Made by a program: the position numbers and the translations under genes. Positions 9,444-17,044 of a stretch of DNA of 64,000 nucleotides are shown here, piece after piece. Source of the stretch: Planctomycetota bacterium (GTDB taxonomy: Bacteria; Planctomycetota; Planctomycetia; Pirellulales; Pirellulaceae). Position 1 is the stretch's first letter, and every line of letters starts with the position of its first letter. Where the stretch lies: assembly GCA_963204915.1 (NCBI GenBank), contig CAUJHS010000096.1, forward strand, positions 1 to 64,000, read 5' to 3'. Under the pieces are notes generated by a model. That model did no database searches. It saw only the letters and a list, made by a program, of their open reading frames with translations, and was not told where the DNA came from.

Positions 9444-9515
9444 ACATGTTTGTCGGCCGAGTTTTTTCCCTTGATTTTTCTTGGGTTTTCTCGAAATTTC
9501 GCCCGACAAACATGT
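9444..9515. repeat. 13-base perfect inverted repeat
   Basis: ACATGTTTGTCGG at 9444-9456 is repeated inverted as CCGACAAACATGT at 9503-9515, with a 46-base T-rich spacer between. It lies just after the 486-residue gene. The widely spaced arms suit a protein-binding site or recombination site better than a terminator. Confidence 0.55.
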
Positions 9516-9590
9516 ATGACAAGGGATTGTCTGTCGAGTGAGCCCTTAGCCTTACGGCAGCGACGATGGATGGATGAGTCCATCAATGCA

Positions 9591-9618
9591 ACACGGCCGG
9601 CGTAGCGGCCGGCCGTGT
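9591..9618. repeat. GC-rich hairpin ahead of the winged-helix gene
   Basis: ACACGGCCGGC (9591-9601) and GCCGGCCGTGT (9608-9618) form an 11-base perfect stem with a 6-base loop. No T-run follows, so it is not a classical intrinsic terminator, but it could stop transcription from the upstream gene or act in the leader of the gene at 9649. Confidence 0.55.
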
Positions 9619-9648
9619 GTAATCGCCCCGAAGACTAAGGAGCAACAT

Positions 9649-10053
9649 ATGCACGATTATAGACGCTGGCGTCGCCCCCCCGCAATCGCTGCGCAGCGCG
9701 TCCTATTTGCTACAAATACGCCACCAGACACTCCGGCGGCCACGCTACCGCATAACGGCTCACCGACCTCACGTGCAGCGGCGGAGCGCGCCGCCGCACG
9801 CGCGCCGAGCCAAGTCGACCGCATCATGGCGTACATCCATGAGCGCGGCGAGGTCGGCGCGACCATCGACGAATTGGTCGAAGCGCTCGACATACTCTCG
9901 CAATCGGCGAGCGCCCGCGTCAACGGCATGCGCCGCGATGGCTTGTTGCGCGATTCGGGCAAGACGCGCGTAACCCGATCCGGTTGCGCGGCCATTGTGT
10001 GGATTGCTTCTCACCTGTCTGCGTCGTCGCATAGCGGCGGTCGCTTCGCCTAA
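9649..10053 (+). CDS. Small winged-helix-like DNA-binding protein
   Basis: This is a predicted 134-residue protein. ATG 9649 is chosen because AAGGAG at 9637-9642 lies at a good distance; the longer frame from 9574 would read through the hairpin. After a low-complexity Pro/Ala N-terminus, residues about 58-115 (VDRIMAYIHERGEVGATIDE, then SASARVNGMRRDGLLRDSGK) have the length and pattern of a winged helix, with a recognition helix around SASARVNGMRRD. It is the first gene of the replication and integration block, 12 bases before the excisionase-like gene, and is likely a regulator. The specific family is not recognised. Confidence 0.65.
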   Translation: MHDYRRWRRPPAIAAQRVLFATNTPPDTPAATLPHNGSPTSRAAAERAAARAPSQVDRIMAYIHERGEVGATIDELVEALDILSQSASARVNGMRRDGLLRDSGKTRVTRSGCAAIVWIASHLSASSHSGGRFA

Positions 10054-10065
10054 CTGGAGCGACCT

Positions 10066-10311
10066 ATGACCAAGCAGCCGATTCTAAAGATCGACGTAGC
10101 CCCAATCCCACGGCTTGCGCTTCGCTTGGCCGAAGCGGCCGAGGCGATCGGCGTGAGCGACAAGACGCTGTCGGGGTGGATCAAGTCGGGCGACGGTCCG
10201 CCCCACGTGCGCCGAAACGGCGTGCTGATGTTCCCTGTGGATGGTTTGCGAACTTGGCTTATGCAACAAGCCGCTCAAAGGTCTGGGGCCGGGAGGGAAT
10301 CGCATGGGTGA
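10066..10311 (+). CDS. Excisionase/AlpA-like helix-turn-helix protein
   Basis: This 81-residue protein has a MerR-type helix-turn-helix: LRLAEAAEAIGVSDKTLSGW at about 18-37 followed by IKSGDGPPHVRRNGVLMFPV, the pattern of helix_turn_helix_17 and excisionase families. Such proteins commonly direct excision by the neighbouring integrase or regulate mobile-element promoters. The 3' end overlaps the start of the primase gene (ATG 10304, stop TGA 10309-10311), so the two are coupled. Confidence 0.8.
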   Translation: MTKQPILKIDVAPIPRLALRLAEAAEAIGVSDKTLSGWIKSGDGPPHVRRNGVLMFPVDGLRTWLMQQAAQRSGAGRESHG

Positions 10312-13156
10312 CGTATCGAGCTTTGCCAACGAATACGGTGCTGCCGGGCTATCGGTGATTCCCATTCGCGCTGATGGCAGCAAAGCACCTGCATGGCCAA
10401 CTTGGAAAGAACACCAAACGCGGCTTGCGACGCCAGAAGAACGTTTGCGCATGTTCCGCGGCCATGTTGGCATTGCGATTATCGCGGGATCGGTGTCAGG
10501 CGGGCTAGAAGTTCTTGACTTTGATGAACCGGGCTTGCTTGCTCAGTTCGTCGAATTGGTAGAGGCCGAGCGCCCCGGCTTAATCAGCCGGCTGCCGCAC
10601 GCGCGCTCACCAAAGAATGGCGACCACCTGTATTGGCGATGCAAGTCTCCCGAAGGCAACCAAAAACTAGCCATGCGGGTCATCGAGACGGACGGGCCGG
10701 AAGAAGTTGAAATTGACGGTAAGCGCCACAAGCCGCGCCAGATCAATGGTTGTTGGTTCGTTGAATTAGTGTTGATCGAGACCCGCGGTGAAGGCGGGTA
10801 CATCTTGGCGCCTGGGTGCCCACCGGAATGCCACGAGACGCGGCGGCTTTACTCGCACGTCAGCGGCCCGGCGATTCGCGACGTGCCGACGATCACAATT
10901 GAGGAGCGTCGCATGCTGCTGAACATTGCGCGACGGTTTGACGAGCGAGTTCCCGAACCAATTCACGAGACAAAGGTCGAGAACAACGGCAAGCATTCGC
11001 GTCTTGGTTTGGCACCTGGCGATGATTTCAACGAGCGGGCCACTTGGGACGAAATTCTAACTCCTCATGGTTGGGCTGTAGAGTTTCGCAGGGGCAACAT
11101 CGCGCACTGGCGGCGTCCGGGAAAAACGCGCGGCACTTCGGCCACCACGGGGTTACGAAGCAATGAGGGAAACGAACTATTTTGCGTCTTTAGCACCAAC
11201 GCCTACCCGTTTGAAGGTCCACGCAACGGCTCGCCTTGCACGCCTTACGCGAAATTCGGAGCTTACGCGCTGCTGAACCATAACGGCGATTTTTCGCAGG
11301 CGGCAAAAGCGCTGGCGAGACAGGGTTACGGCAGTGGGAATACTTCACGAGTTGCCCGACATGAAACCGCAAACCCTCGGTCGGATCGACCAGTTATTTA
11401 CGTGACATGCGACGAGGAGGCAGTGACCGACCAAGCCATAGATGCCTTGTCGCAAAGGAGCGATCTGTACCAACGGGCCGGTTCGCTCGTTCATGTCGTT
11501 GAGGAAGCTGAACCACCGCATGGCATAGACCGACCGAAAAATGCTCCTCGTATTGTTCCCCTTCCATTGCCCCGGTTGCGAGAAATGTTGTCATCTGCTG
11601 CGGAATGGCGGCAGGCGCACAAAGAAGATTTCAGCCGCGTGCATCCACCGTTGTGGGCTGTGCAGGCTGTGGAAGCGCGCGGGCAATGGTCTGGCGTAAA
11701 TCCGATTGAAGCAATTGTTGAAACTCCCGTGCTACGGCCTGATGGGACGGTCCTGCAAACTCCCGGCTATGATCGATTAACCGGCATTCTGTACCGACCA
11801 AAAGAGCAGATCCCCGCCATTGCTGACAATCCCACGATTGATGATGCTCGCGGCGCCGCGGAGTTACTCTTAGAGGTTGTTGCCGACTTTCCATTTGCGG
11901 TTGAATCGCACCGGGCGGCGTGGCTCGCGGCGGTGTTAACGCCAGCGATGCGACACGCCATCAATGGTTGTGTCCCTCTAACCGCGATCGATGCAAATAT
12001 GCGCGGGGCGGGCAAATCGCTTCTCGTCGATTCCATCTCAACTATCTACACGGGAAATAAGATGGCTCGTACGACGAATCCGCGCGATGATGAGGAGTTC
12101 CGCAAAAGAATCACAAGCGTCGCGATAGCGGGCGAGCAAATGATGCTGATCGACAACGTGGCAAGCGTGCTTGGCTGTGCATCTCTCGATGCGGCACTTA
12201 CATGCGACACCTGGAATGACCGCGTACTTGCTACGAACGAAATGACTGGCGCTTTACCACTCAAAACAATTTGGTATGCGACTGGGAACAATCTCACGAT
12301 CGGCGCGGACACCGCCCGCCGGACCATGCACATTCGCTTGGAGTCGGGCGAGGAAAACCCCGAGGAACGAACGGGTTTTGCTCACCCTGACCTATTGGGG
12401 TGGGTGAGTCGGGAACGTGGCCGCCTTGTGGCGGCGGTTTTGACCATCGCCAGAGCGTATTACTTGGCTGGCCGACCCGATCAGAAATTGCCAGAGTGGG
12501 GAAGTTTTGAAGCGTGGTCTCGGATGGTGCGGGGAGCGGTCGTTTGGCTAGGTTATCCCGATCCTGCCGGGGATCGGCGCGCATTTGCACAAGAGAGCGA
12601 CCGAACGGCAAACGAACTAAGGCAACTTCTGGATGGTTGGGATGAGGCCGACCCCGACCGACACGGCATGACCGTCGCGCAGGCATTGCGGCTCCTTGAA
12701 GGATCGCCAGTTTCCCCTACTGCGGACCCCTATCCAATCTTGCGCGCAGCGGTCGAGGAAATCACACCGGCGGGGAAAAAGCCGAACTCTCGGTCGATTG
12801 GAATGAAAATGAGCCACTTCCGCGGAAGGGTGACTGGGGGGCGCTGTTTTATTAGGGAGTCAAGTAAGATGGGCGCCGTTTGGATAGTTCACGGCGGCCA
12901 ATCGAGGCAGGATGCCGGAGGGACTAGAGGTACTAGAGGGACTAAAACCGACTTCCTTGCGCACGAGAACAAAGATGTCAAAACGGCGACGGGCGGAAAC
13001 AGTCCCGCTAGTCCCGCTAGTCCCCCGATGTGCAAGCACGATTGGAAAGAAGAGAGCCTTGCCGACGGCCTCGCTCGCGTTTGCGCCTTGTGCGATGCCT
13101 TCGGCGGATACATTGGCGATGCGCCAGCAAACGAGCATTTGTTGGCCGGATTTTAA
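10304..13156 (+). CDS. Bifunctional primase-polymerase and helicase of a mobile element
   Basis: This protein of 950 residues most likely initiates element replication. The N-terminal part (about 1-220) fits the Prim-Pol domain: a DFD acid pair in LEVLDFDEPG near 70 and a His in NGDHLYWRC near 110, plus GGYILAPGC. A P-loop, GAGKSLLVDS, lies near residue 568 with an acidic Walker B candidate in MMLIDNVAS near 615, as in phage and plasmid primase-helicases. The last 50 residues contain a probable zinc knuckle (CKHDW and CALCDAF). I start at ATG 10304 overlapping the HTH gene rather than at 10241, which would overlap it by 70 bases. Confidence 0.85.
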   Translation: MGDVSSFANEYGAAGLSVIPIRADGSKAPAWPTWKEHQTRLATPEERLRMFRGHVGIAIIAGSVSGGLEVLDFDEPGLLAQFVELVEAERPGLISRLPHARSPKNGDHLYWRCKSPEGNQKLAMRVIETDGPEEVEIDGKRHKPRQINGCWFVELVLIETRGEGGYILAPGCPPECHETRRLYSHVSGPAIRDVPTITIEERRMLLNIARRFDERVPEPIHETKVENNGKHSRLGLAPGDDFNERATWDEILTPHGWAVEFRRGNIAHWRRPGKTRGTSATTGLRSNEGNELFCVFSTNAYPFEGPRNGSPCTPYAKFGAYALLNHNGDFSQAAKALARQGYGSGNTSRVARHETANPRSDRPVIYVTCDEEAVTDQAIDALSQRSDLYQRAGSLVHVVEEAEPPHGIDRPKNAPRIVPLPLPRLREMLSSAAEWRQAHKEDFSRVHPPLWAVQAVEARGQWSGVNPIEAIVETPVLRPDGTVLQTPGYDRLTGILYRPKEQIPAIADNPTIDDARGAAELLLEVVADFPFAVESHRAAWLAAVLTPAMRHAINGCVPLTAIDANMRGAGKSLLVDSISTIYTGNKMARTTNPRDDEEFRKRITSVAIAGEQMMLIDNVASVLGCASLDAALTCDTWNDRVLATNEMTGALPLKTIWYATGNNLTIGADTARRTMHIRLESGEENPEERTGFAHPDLLGWVSRERGRLVAAVLTIARAYYLAGRPDQKLPEWGSFEAWSRMVRGAVVWLGYPDPAGDRRAFAQESDRTANELRQLLDGWDEADPDRHGMTVAQALRLLEGSPVSPTADPYPILRAAVEEITPAGKKPNSRSIGMKMSHFRGRVTGGRCFIRESSKMGAVWIVHGGQSRQDAGGTRGTRGTKTDFLAHENKDVKTATGGNSPASPASPPMCKHDWKEESLADGLARVCALCDAFGGYIGDAPANEHLLAGF
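12920..13024 (+). repeat. Short direct and inverted repeats inside the primase 3' end
   Basis: GGGACTA occurs at 12920-12926 and 12938-12944, and its inverse TAGTCCC at 13009-13015 and 13018-13024, all inside the linker before the zinc-knuckle tail. They encode low-complexity Gly/Thr/Arg and Ser/Pro/Ala runs. The arms can fold together and may be a replication or regulatory element, or only linker repeats. Confidence 0.4.
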
Positions 13157-13188
13157 TTGTAACTCGATAATTCGACGGTAAAAAAGAA

Positions 13189-13224
13189 AGGCCGCGACGT
13201 GGACCCGGCAAGACCCGTCGCGGC
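13189..13224. repeat. Inverted repeat between primase and integrase
   Basis: GGCCGCGACG (13189-13198) and CGTCGCGGCC (13215-13224) form a perfect 10-base stem with a 16-base loop. On the minus strand it is followed by a T-rich run (opposite 13179-13188), so it would terminate leftward transcripts; on the plus strand there is no T-run. It sits about 30 bases ahead of the integrase start. Confidence 0.5.
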
Positions 13225-13254
13225 CAATCGAAACCTCACACCCAACATCTTAGC

Positions 13255-14601
13255 ATGGCATCCCTCACCAAGTACAAAGGCAAGCCGGACAGCAAGGGGC
13301 ATTCGCCGACACTTTACAAGGTGCAGTTCGTGGGACTTGATCGTGTGCGTCGGACGGTCTATCTGGGCGAAGTGGCGGCCAGGGATGCTCGCAACGTCAA
13401 GGCTCACGTTGGAGCGATCGTTTCAAGCCTAAATGCTGGGCAGCACCCGCCCGATGAGACAGCGCGATGGCTTTCCAGGGTATCTGATGTATTGCACGAG
13501 AAACTTGCTGCCGTAGGTTTGGTTCGCGCACGCGCGTGCGCCACGTTGAAAGCCTTCCTGGATGACTACACTCGCAAACGCGGCGACGTGAAAACCGCCA
13601 CGTCCACGAACTGGGGCCACACCAAGCGGAACTTGCTGGCATATTTCGGCGAAGATCGGTTGTTACGCAGCATTACCGAAGGCGACGCGGAAGATTGGCG
13701 ACGATGGCTCTTTACGTCCGAGAAGTTGGCCGAGAACACGATCAATAAGCGTTGCCAAAACGCGAAGCAATTCTTCGCGTACGCCCGGCGCCATCGTCTC
13801 ATTGAGACCAACCCCTTCGAGGTGTTAAAGGGCGCCACCAAGGGCAACCCGAAGCGGTTCTATTTCGTCACGGCGGACGAATCAACCAAGGTGCTGAACG
13901 CCTGCCCTGACACGCAATGGAAGCTCATATTCGCGCTGTGTCGCTTCGGTGGGCTTCGGTGCCCGTCCGAACTGGCGCCGCTCAAATGGGGCGACGTGGA
14001 CTGGGAAAACGACCGCATAACAGTGCGTTCGCCAAAGACGGAGCACCACACCGGGGGCGAGTCGCGTGTCATCCCTTTGTTCCCCGAGCTTCGCCCTTAC
14101 TTGGAAGCAGCCTTAAATGAACTGCTGGAAGATTTCGACCCGCAAGCCAAGCGGTTGAGTCAACAAGCCGTAGTGTCACGTCACCTGGACAGCAACACGA
14201 ACTTACGCACCACGTTTGAAAAGATCATCAAGCGGGCCGGGTTGACGCCGTGGCCCAAGCTGTTTCAGAACCTTCGATCGAGTCGGCAAACGGAACTGGA
14301 AGAAAAATTTCCTTCTCACGTCGTTTGTTCGTGGATCGGCAACAGCGTGCAGGTGGCCAAGAAGCACTATCTGCAAACCACCGATGAGCATTTTGAGCGT
14401 GCAGCCAAAACGACGCACAAAACGACGCACGGTATAGCGGAAATAGGCGGAATAGAGCGGAACAAGGAAGTGGAAGAAGACAAAAAAACCCAGGAAAATC
14501 AACGATTTCCTGGGTTTGTGCGTAGTGGGTCTGTGGGCGTTACTGGACTCGAACCAGTGACCTCCGCGATGTCAACGCGACGCTCTAACCAACTGAGCTA
14601 A
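13255..14601 (+). CDS. Tyrosine recombinase/integrase
   Basis: This 448-residue site-specific recombinase presumably integrates the element at tRNA-Val. An N-terminal arm and SAM-like core-binding domain (about 70-190) precede the catalytic domain. Visible catalytic residues are Arg in FGGLRCPSEL (near 240), Lys in SPKTEHH (near 262), Arg in FQNLRSSRQTEL (near 345), Trp in CSWIGNS and Tyr in KKHYLQTT (near 372). The His of the usual HxxR box is Gln here (QNLR). The last 20 or so residues are antisense translation of the tRNA, and the preceding codons run through the tRNA terminator, so this C-terminus was created by integration and is probably not functional. Confidence 0.9.
   Translation: MASLTKYKGKPDSKGHSPTLYKVQFVGLDRVRRTVYLGEVAARDARNVKAHVGAIVSSLNAGQHPPDETARWLSRVSDVLHEKLAAVGLVRARACATLKAFLDDYTRKRGDVKTATSTNWGHTKRNLLAYFGEDRLLRSITEGDAEDWRRWLFTSEKLAENTINKRCQNAKQFFAYARRHRLIETNPFEVLKGATKGNPKRFYFVTADESTKVLNACPDTQWKLIFALCRFGGLRCPSELAPLKWGDVDWENDRITVRSPKTEHHTGGESRVIPLFPELRPYLEAALNELLEDFDPQAKRLSQQAVVSRHLDSNTNLRTTFEKIIKRAGLTPWPKLFQNLRSSRQTELEEKFPSHVVCSWIGNSVQVAKKHYLQTTDEHFERAAKTTHKTTHGIAEIGGIERNKEVEEDKKTQENQRFPGFVRSGSVGVTGLEPVTSAMSTRRSNQLS
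14486..14517 (-). terminator. Intrinsic terminator of tRNA-Val, inside the integrase frame
   Basis: AAACCCAGGAAA (14486-14497) and TTTCCTGGGTTT (14506-14517) form a perfect 12-base stem with an 8-base loop, followed on the minus strand by a run of T. It lies 16 bases beyond the tRNA 3' end. The integrase reading frame runs straight through it. Confidence 0.8.
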
Positions 14602-14607
14602 ACGCCC
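14534..14607 (-). tRNA. tRNA-Val (anticodon GAC)
   Basis: Read on the minus strand, all arms fold: acceptor GGGCGTT/AACGCCC, D stem GCTC/GAGC, anticodon stem TCGCG/CGCGG (one G-U pair) around loop TTGACAT, and T stem ACTGG/CCAGT with loop TTCGAGT. The anticodon GAC reads GUC/GUU valine codons. Discriminator is A; CCA is not encoded. The gene is intact although an element is inserted at its 3' side, as usual when the element supplies the replaced 3' end. Confidence 0.93.
14535..14575. other. Probable right attachment site in tRNA-Val 3' half
   Basis: Inferred from the integrase ending inside the tRNA and the tRNA remaining complete. The exact core cannot be fixed because the matching left copy was not found in the window. 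Confidence 0.4.
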
Positions 14608-14623
14608 TTGTTTTACTGGATGG

Positions 14624-14652
14624 ATTTTATCGTTGGGGCGAAGGCATTTCCA
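14624..14652 (-). promoter_or_regulatory. Predicted promoter of tRNA-Val
   Basis: On the minus strand, TGGAAA (14652-14647) and TAAAAT (14629-14624) are separated by exactly 17 bases, giving 4/6 and 5/6 matches to the sigma-70 type consensus, with the tRNA starting 16 bases further on. The remainder of 14608-14944 holds no gene I can support. Confidence 0.5.
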
Positions 14653-14944
14653 GTGGGGCACGAGCAATTCTGCGAGCATATTACCGACTGTGAATCCACG
14701 GAATTTGGGAAGCTTTGTTTGCGATTCGATCACCACCGAAATGCAGATCCGCCTGCTTTACGACACTTTCCTGTATTCCACGGTTCGCTCGGTTCGGAGG
14801 AAACTTGTTGAGGTTTCGCAGATTGCGGATGACACGAACGCGACATTTTTTGAACTCCGGTGAGTTATGAGACATCCGATTGCTGAGGAACTTCGTCCAG
14901 GTCAATTCTTGTCGACGACAATTCCGTCGGTTATGGTTCACAGC

Positions 14945-15625
14945 ATGCCAATTGATGTCGTATGCACTGGGTGTAGCCGTCACCTCGAAGTGGATGAGGA
15001 ATTCGCCGGGCAGTCGGCCACCTGCCCGGTTTGTCAAACACGGTTTGACGTGCCCTCGTTGGCGAGCACGAGAGAACTTTCTGAACCGGCGAATTGGTCG
15101 ATGAAGACACCGGAAGGTCGTACCTACGGCCCGGTGACAAAATCTGTTGTGGATCGCTGGGTAAGCGAAGGTCGCGTGTCGCATGACTGTGAGCTGCGCG
15201 ATGCGAGCGATCATCCCTGGGAGTCGGCTGCGCACAAGTACGCAGTGCTTCGTCCCGGTGCGGGAATTGTTACAGCACGCGGGAATCCCTTCGCCCCGTC
15301 ACCATTTTATAAGTCCGCCGCCCCTCAGTCGCCCAGCTTGAATGGCGACGCCGTGCAACAACGTAGTTCGTTCTTGGCGGCGCATCGGGGTGGGCTGGTG
15401 CTTGCGCTAGGAATTCTGGCGTTTATCGTTACGTGTCCCGTGTTGAGTTTTCTCGCTTGGATTATGGGCGCCAACGACTTACGAGAAATGCGCGAAGGCC
15501 GTATGGACCCTTCGGGCATGGGCATGACTCAGGCCGGCATGATGCTCGGCATGTTGCTTTCCGTGCTGACGATTATCGGGCTCATGGGACTGGTGTTTTA
15601 CGTGCTGTTTCGAATTGCTCTGTGA
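14945..15625 (+). CDS. Zinc-ribbon, GYF-like and DUF4190 membrane protein
   Basis: This protein of 226 residues from ATG 14945 (MPIDVVCTGC) has three parts. A zinc ribbon (CTGC and CPVC, about 7-35) comes first. A GYF_2-like domain (about 50-100, WSMKTPEGRTYGPVTKSVVD) may bind Pro-rich peptides. The C-terminal two-helix membrane part (about 150-226) has the DUF4190 signature (LAWIMGANDLREMREGRMDP, then GMTQAGMMLG). This layout is frequent in planctomycetes; the function is unknown. Earlier starts at 14867 and 14933 are possible, but neither lengthens the zinc ribbon usefully. Confidence 0.78.
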   Translation: MPIDVVCTGCSRHLEVDEEFAGQSATCPVCQTRFDVPSLASTRELSEPANWSMKTPEGRTYGPVTKSVVDRWVSEGRVSHDCELRDASDHPWESAAHKYAVLRPGAGIVTARGNPFAPSPFYKSAAPQSPSLNGDAVQQRSSFLAAHRGGLVLALGILAFIVTCPVLSFLAWIMGANDLREMREGRMDPSGMGMTQAGMMLGMLLSVLTIIGLMGLVFYVLFRIAL

Positions 15626-15649
15626 AAACCTCACGCATCTCGTCCCGCG

Positions 15650-16957
15650 TTATCGCAATACGAAACGACGGCACATGGTCGTAATGCTTTCGCGATCGAC
15701 GAGTTGTCGCACGTCTAGCCCTTCCGTCAATAGTTTACCAGCCGCGTCGGCGTACTCGAATTCGTCATAGATACTTACGAACACCGTTACTGAGAACCCG
15801 CGCCTCCGAAGATTGCCCAATGCGATCGCCGTTTGGTCCGACACGTGCGATGTGATTACGACGACCGTAGCGTCTCGCGGCATGCGATTCGACGTTTCGG
15901 CTACCAACTGCGGCAGTGTCAAACCATCGGTTAACTCGACCCGCGCTAACATTTCCAAAACTCGCATGAACTGCTCTGGTCCGCGTTGTGTTGGAACGAC
16001 AACCGGCGCGAGACGTTCGCTCGTGGTGCGCATGGCCGCAACTTTTCGCGCGGCATCGCGCGTACGCAGATCGTAGTCCCATCCTTCTTGACGTATCCGA
16101 TCCGATGCATCTCGTGCGTTGGTTACCAACCCTACCTGTTGGCCAAGTTGATAGACCGCATTGGCCATCGAAGCTACGGCTGTTACGGCTAACTCTGATC
16201 GATAGGGTTCATGCTGGGGTTGGTACGATTGTTGATGAAAGTCCAACACCAACGTCGCCCCGGCAATGGTCGAGGGTTCGTAGACCTTGCTGTGGAGCAC
16301 GCCAGTCCGTGCTGTTGCTTTCCAGTGAACTCGGTTCAGTGGGTCGCCCGACTGGTAACTTCGGACGCCGGCGATTCGCGTTGGATCTTCAAACAACCGA
16401 TGGCTGATGCGGACTTCGCCAATGGGACGACGCGACGCGAGTTCAAATCCTTCGAGCGGGATAACCTCGGGATACACCAGCAGAAAGTGGGGCTCGCTCA
16501 AGACACGATACCGCCGATGTAAGCCGAACAGATCACCCGTTTCCAAAACGAGCGGACCGATCTGAAAATATCCGCGTCGGTTGCACGCGAGTTGATACAT
16601 GACGGTCGAGCGCCCCCCCTTTTTCATCATGGTGAGTTGCACGCGTCGACCGTGGACGCCTAAATGCGGCGGGTTGTAGATGAGGGCGTGACGCGGAAGC
16701 AAGTCCTCGAACAATACCCACGCCACGGGCAGAGGTCCTTGGTTCTCGATCGATACTACAACCGCAACGGTTTCACCAATCCCCGCGGTCAGTTTGTTAC
16801 ATTCCCGGACTGCAACGATGTTTTCCGACCAAGTCCGAGCTAGCGAACGGCTCACCAACAACATGGCGAGCAAAGCGTACATCGCATACGCCAATAAACC
16901 GAGATCCAGGACGATCGCAATCGCAAGGACGATTAGTGCGCCAACAAGCCACTTCAT
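15650..16957 (-). CDS. DUF58 domain membrane protein
   Basis: This 435-residue protein is anchored by two N-terminal membrane helices (about 1-40), followed by a beta-rich region and the DUF58 core near 200 (SYQSGDPLNRVHWKATAR) and a vWA-like C-terminal half with LVLDFHQQ and VVVITSH strands. DUF58 proteins work with MoxR AAA+ ATPases, and the moxR-like gene is immediately upstream (87-base gap). The usual inferred role is cofactor-dependent maturation or chaperoning of envelope or periplasmic proteins; no substrate is visible here. Confidence 0.9.
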   Translation of the reverse strand: MKWLVGALIVLAIAIVLDLGLLAYAMYALLAMLLVSRSLARTWSENIVAVRECNKLTAGIGETVAVVVSIENQGPLPVAWVLFEDLLPRHALIYNPPHLGVHGRRVQLTMMKKGGRSTVMYQLACNRRGYFQIGPLVLETGDLFGLHRRYRVLSEPHFLLVYPEVIPLEGFELASRRPIGEVRISHRLFEDPTRIAGVRSYQSGDPLNRVHWKATARTGVLHSKVYEPSTIAGATLVLDFHQQSYQPQHEPYRSELAVTAVASMANAVYQLGQQVGLVTNARDASDRIRQEGWDYDLRTRDAARKVAAMRTTSERLAPVVVPTQRGPEQFMRVLEMLARVELTDGLTLPQLVAETSNRMPRDATVVVITSHVSDQTAIALGNLRRRGFSVTVFVSIYDEFEYADAAGKLLTEGLDVRQLVDRESITTMCRRFVLR

Positions 16958-17044
16958 AAACGCCGGGAGTTAGAACCAGACCTCGCACGCACGCCACAAC
17001 AAAGCGTTGACTATGCCAAACGTACAACGTTGAATTCGGGCGTT

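Larger units (their letters stand above)
1..14560. mobile_element. Putative integrative element inserted at tRNA-Val, left end not in window
   Basis: The right boundary is defined by a tyrosine integrase whose frame ends inside the 3' half of an intact tRNA-Val gene. Upstream of the integrase lie a primase-polymerase/helicase, an excisionase-like HTH protein and a winged-helix protein, a typical integration and replication set. A type I restriction operon and a DUF4365 pair lie further left and are read as cargo. I looked for a second copy of the tRNA 3' end between 1 and 14,500 and saw none, so the left end is probably before position 1, or the cargo is not part of the element. No structural phage or conjugation genes are visible. 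Confidence 0.5.

Noticed and set aside
1-14500. Search for a left copy of the tRNA-Val 3' end (attL)
   Set aside because: No stretch resembling GGACTCGAACCAGT was seen, so no left boundary is annotated.
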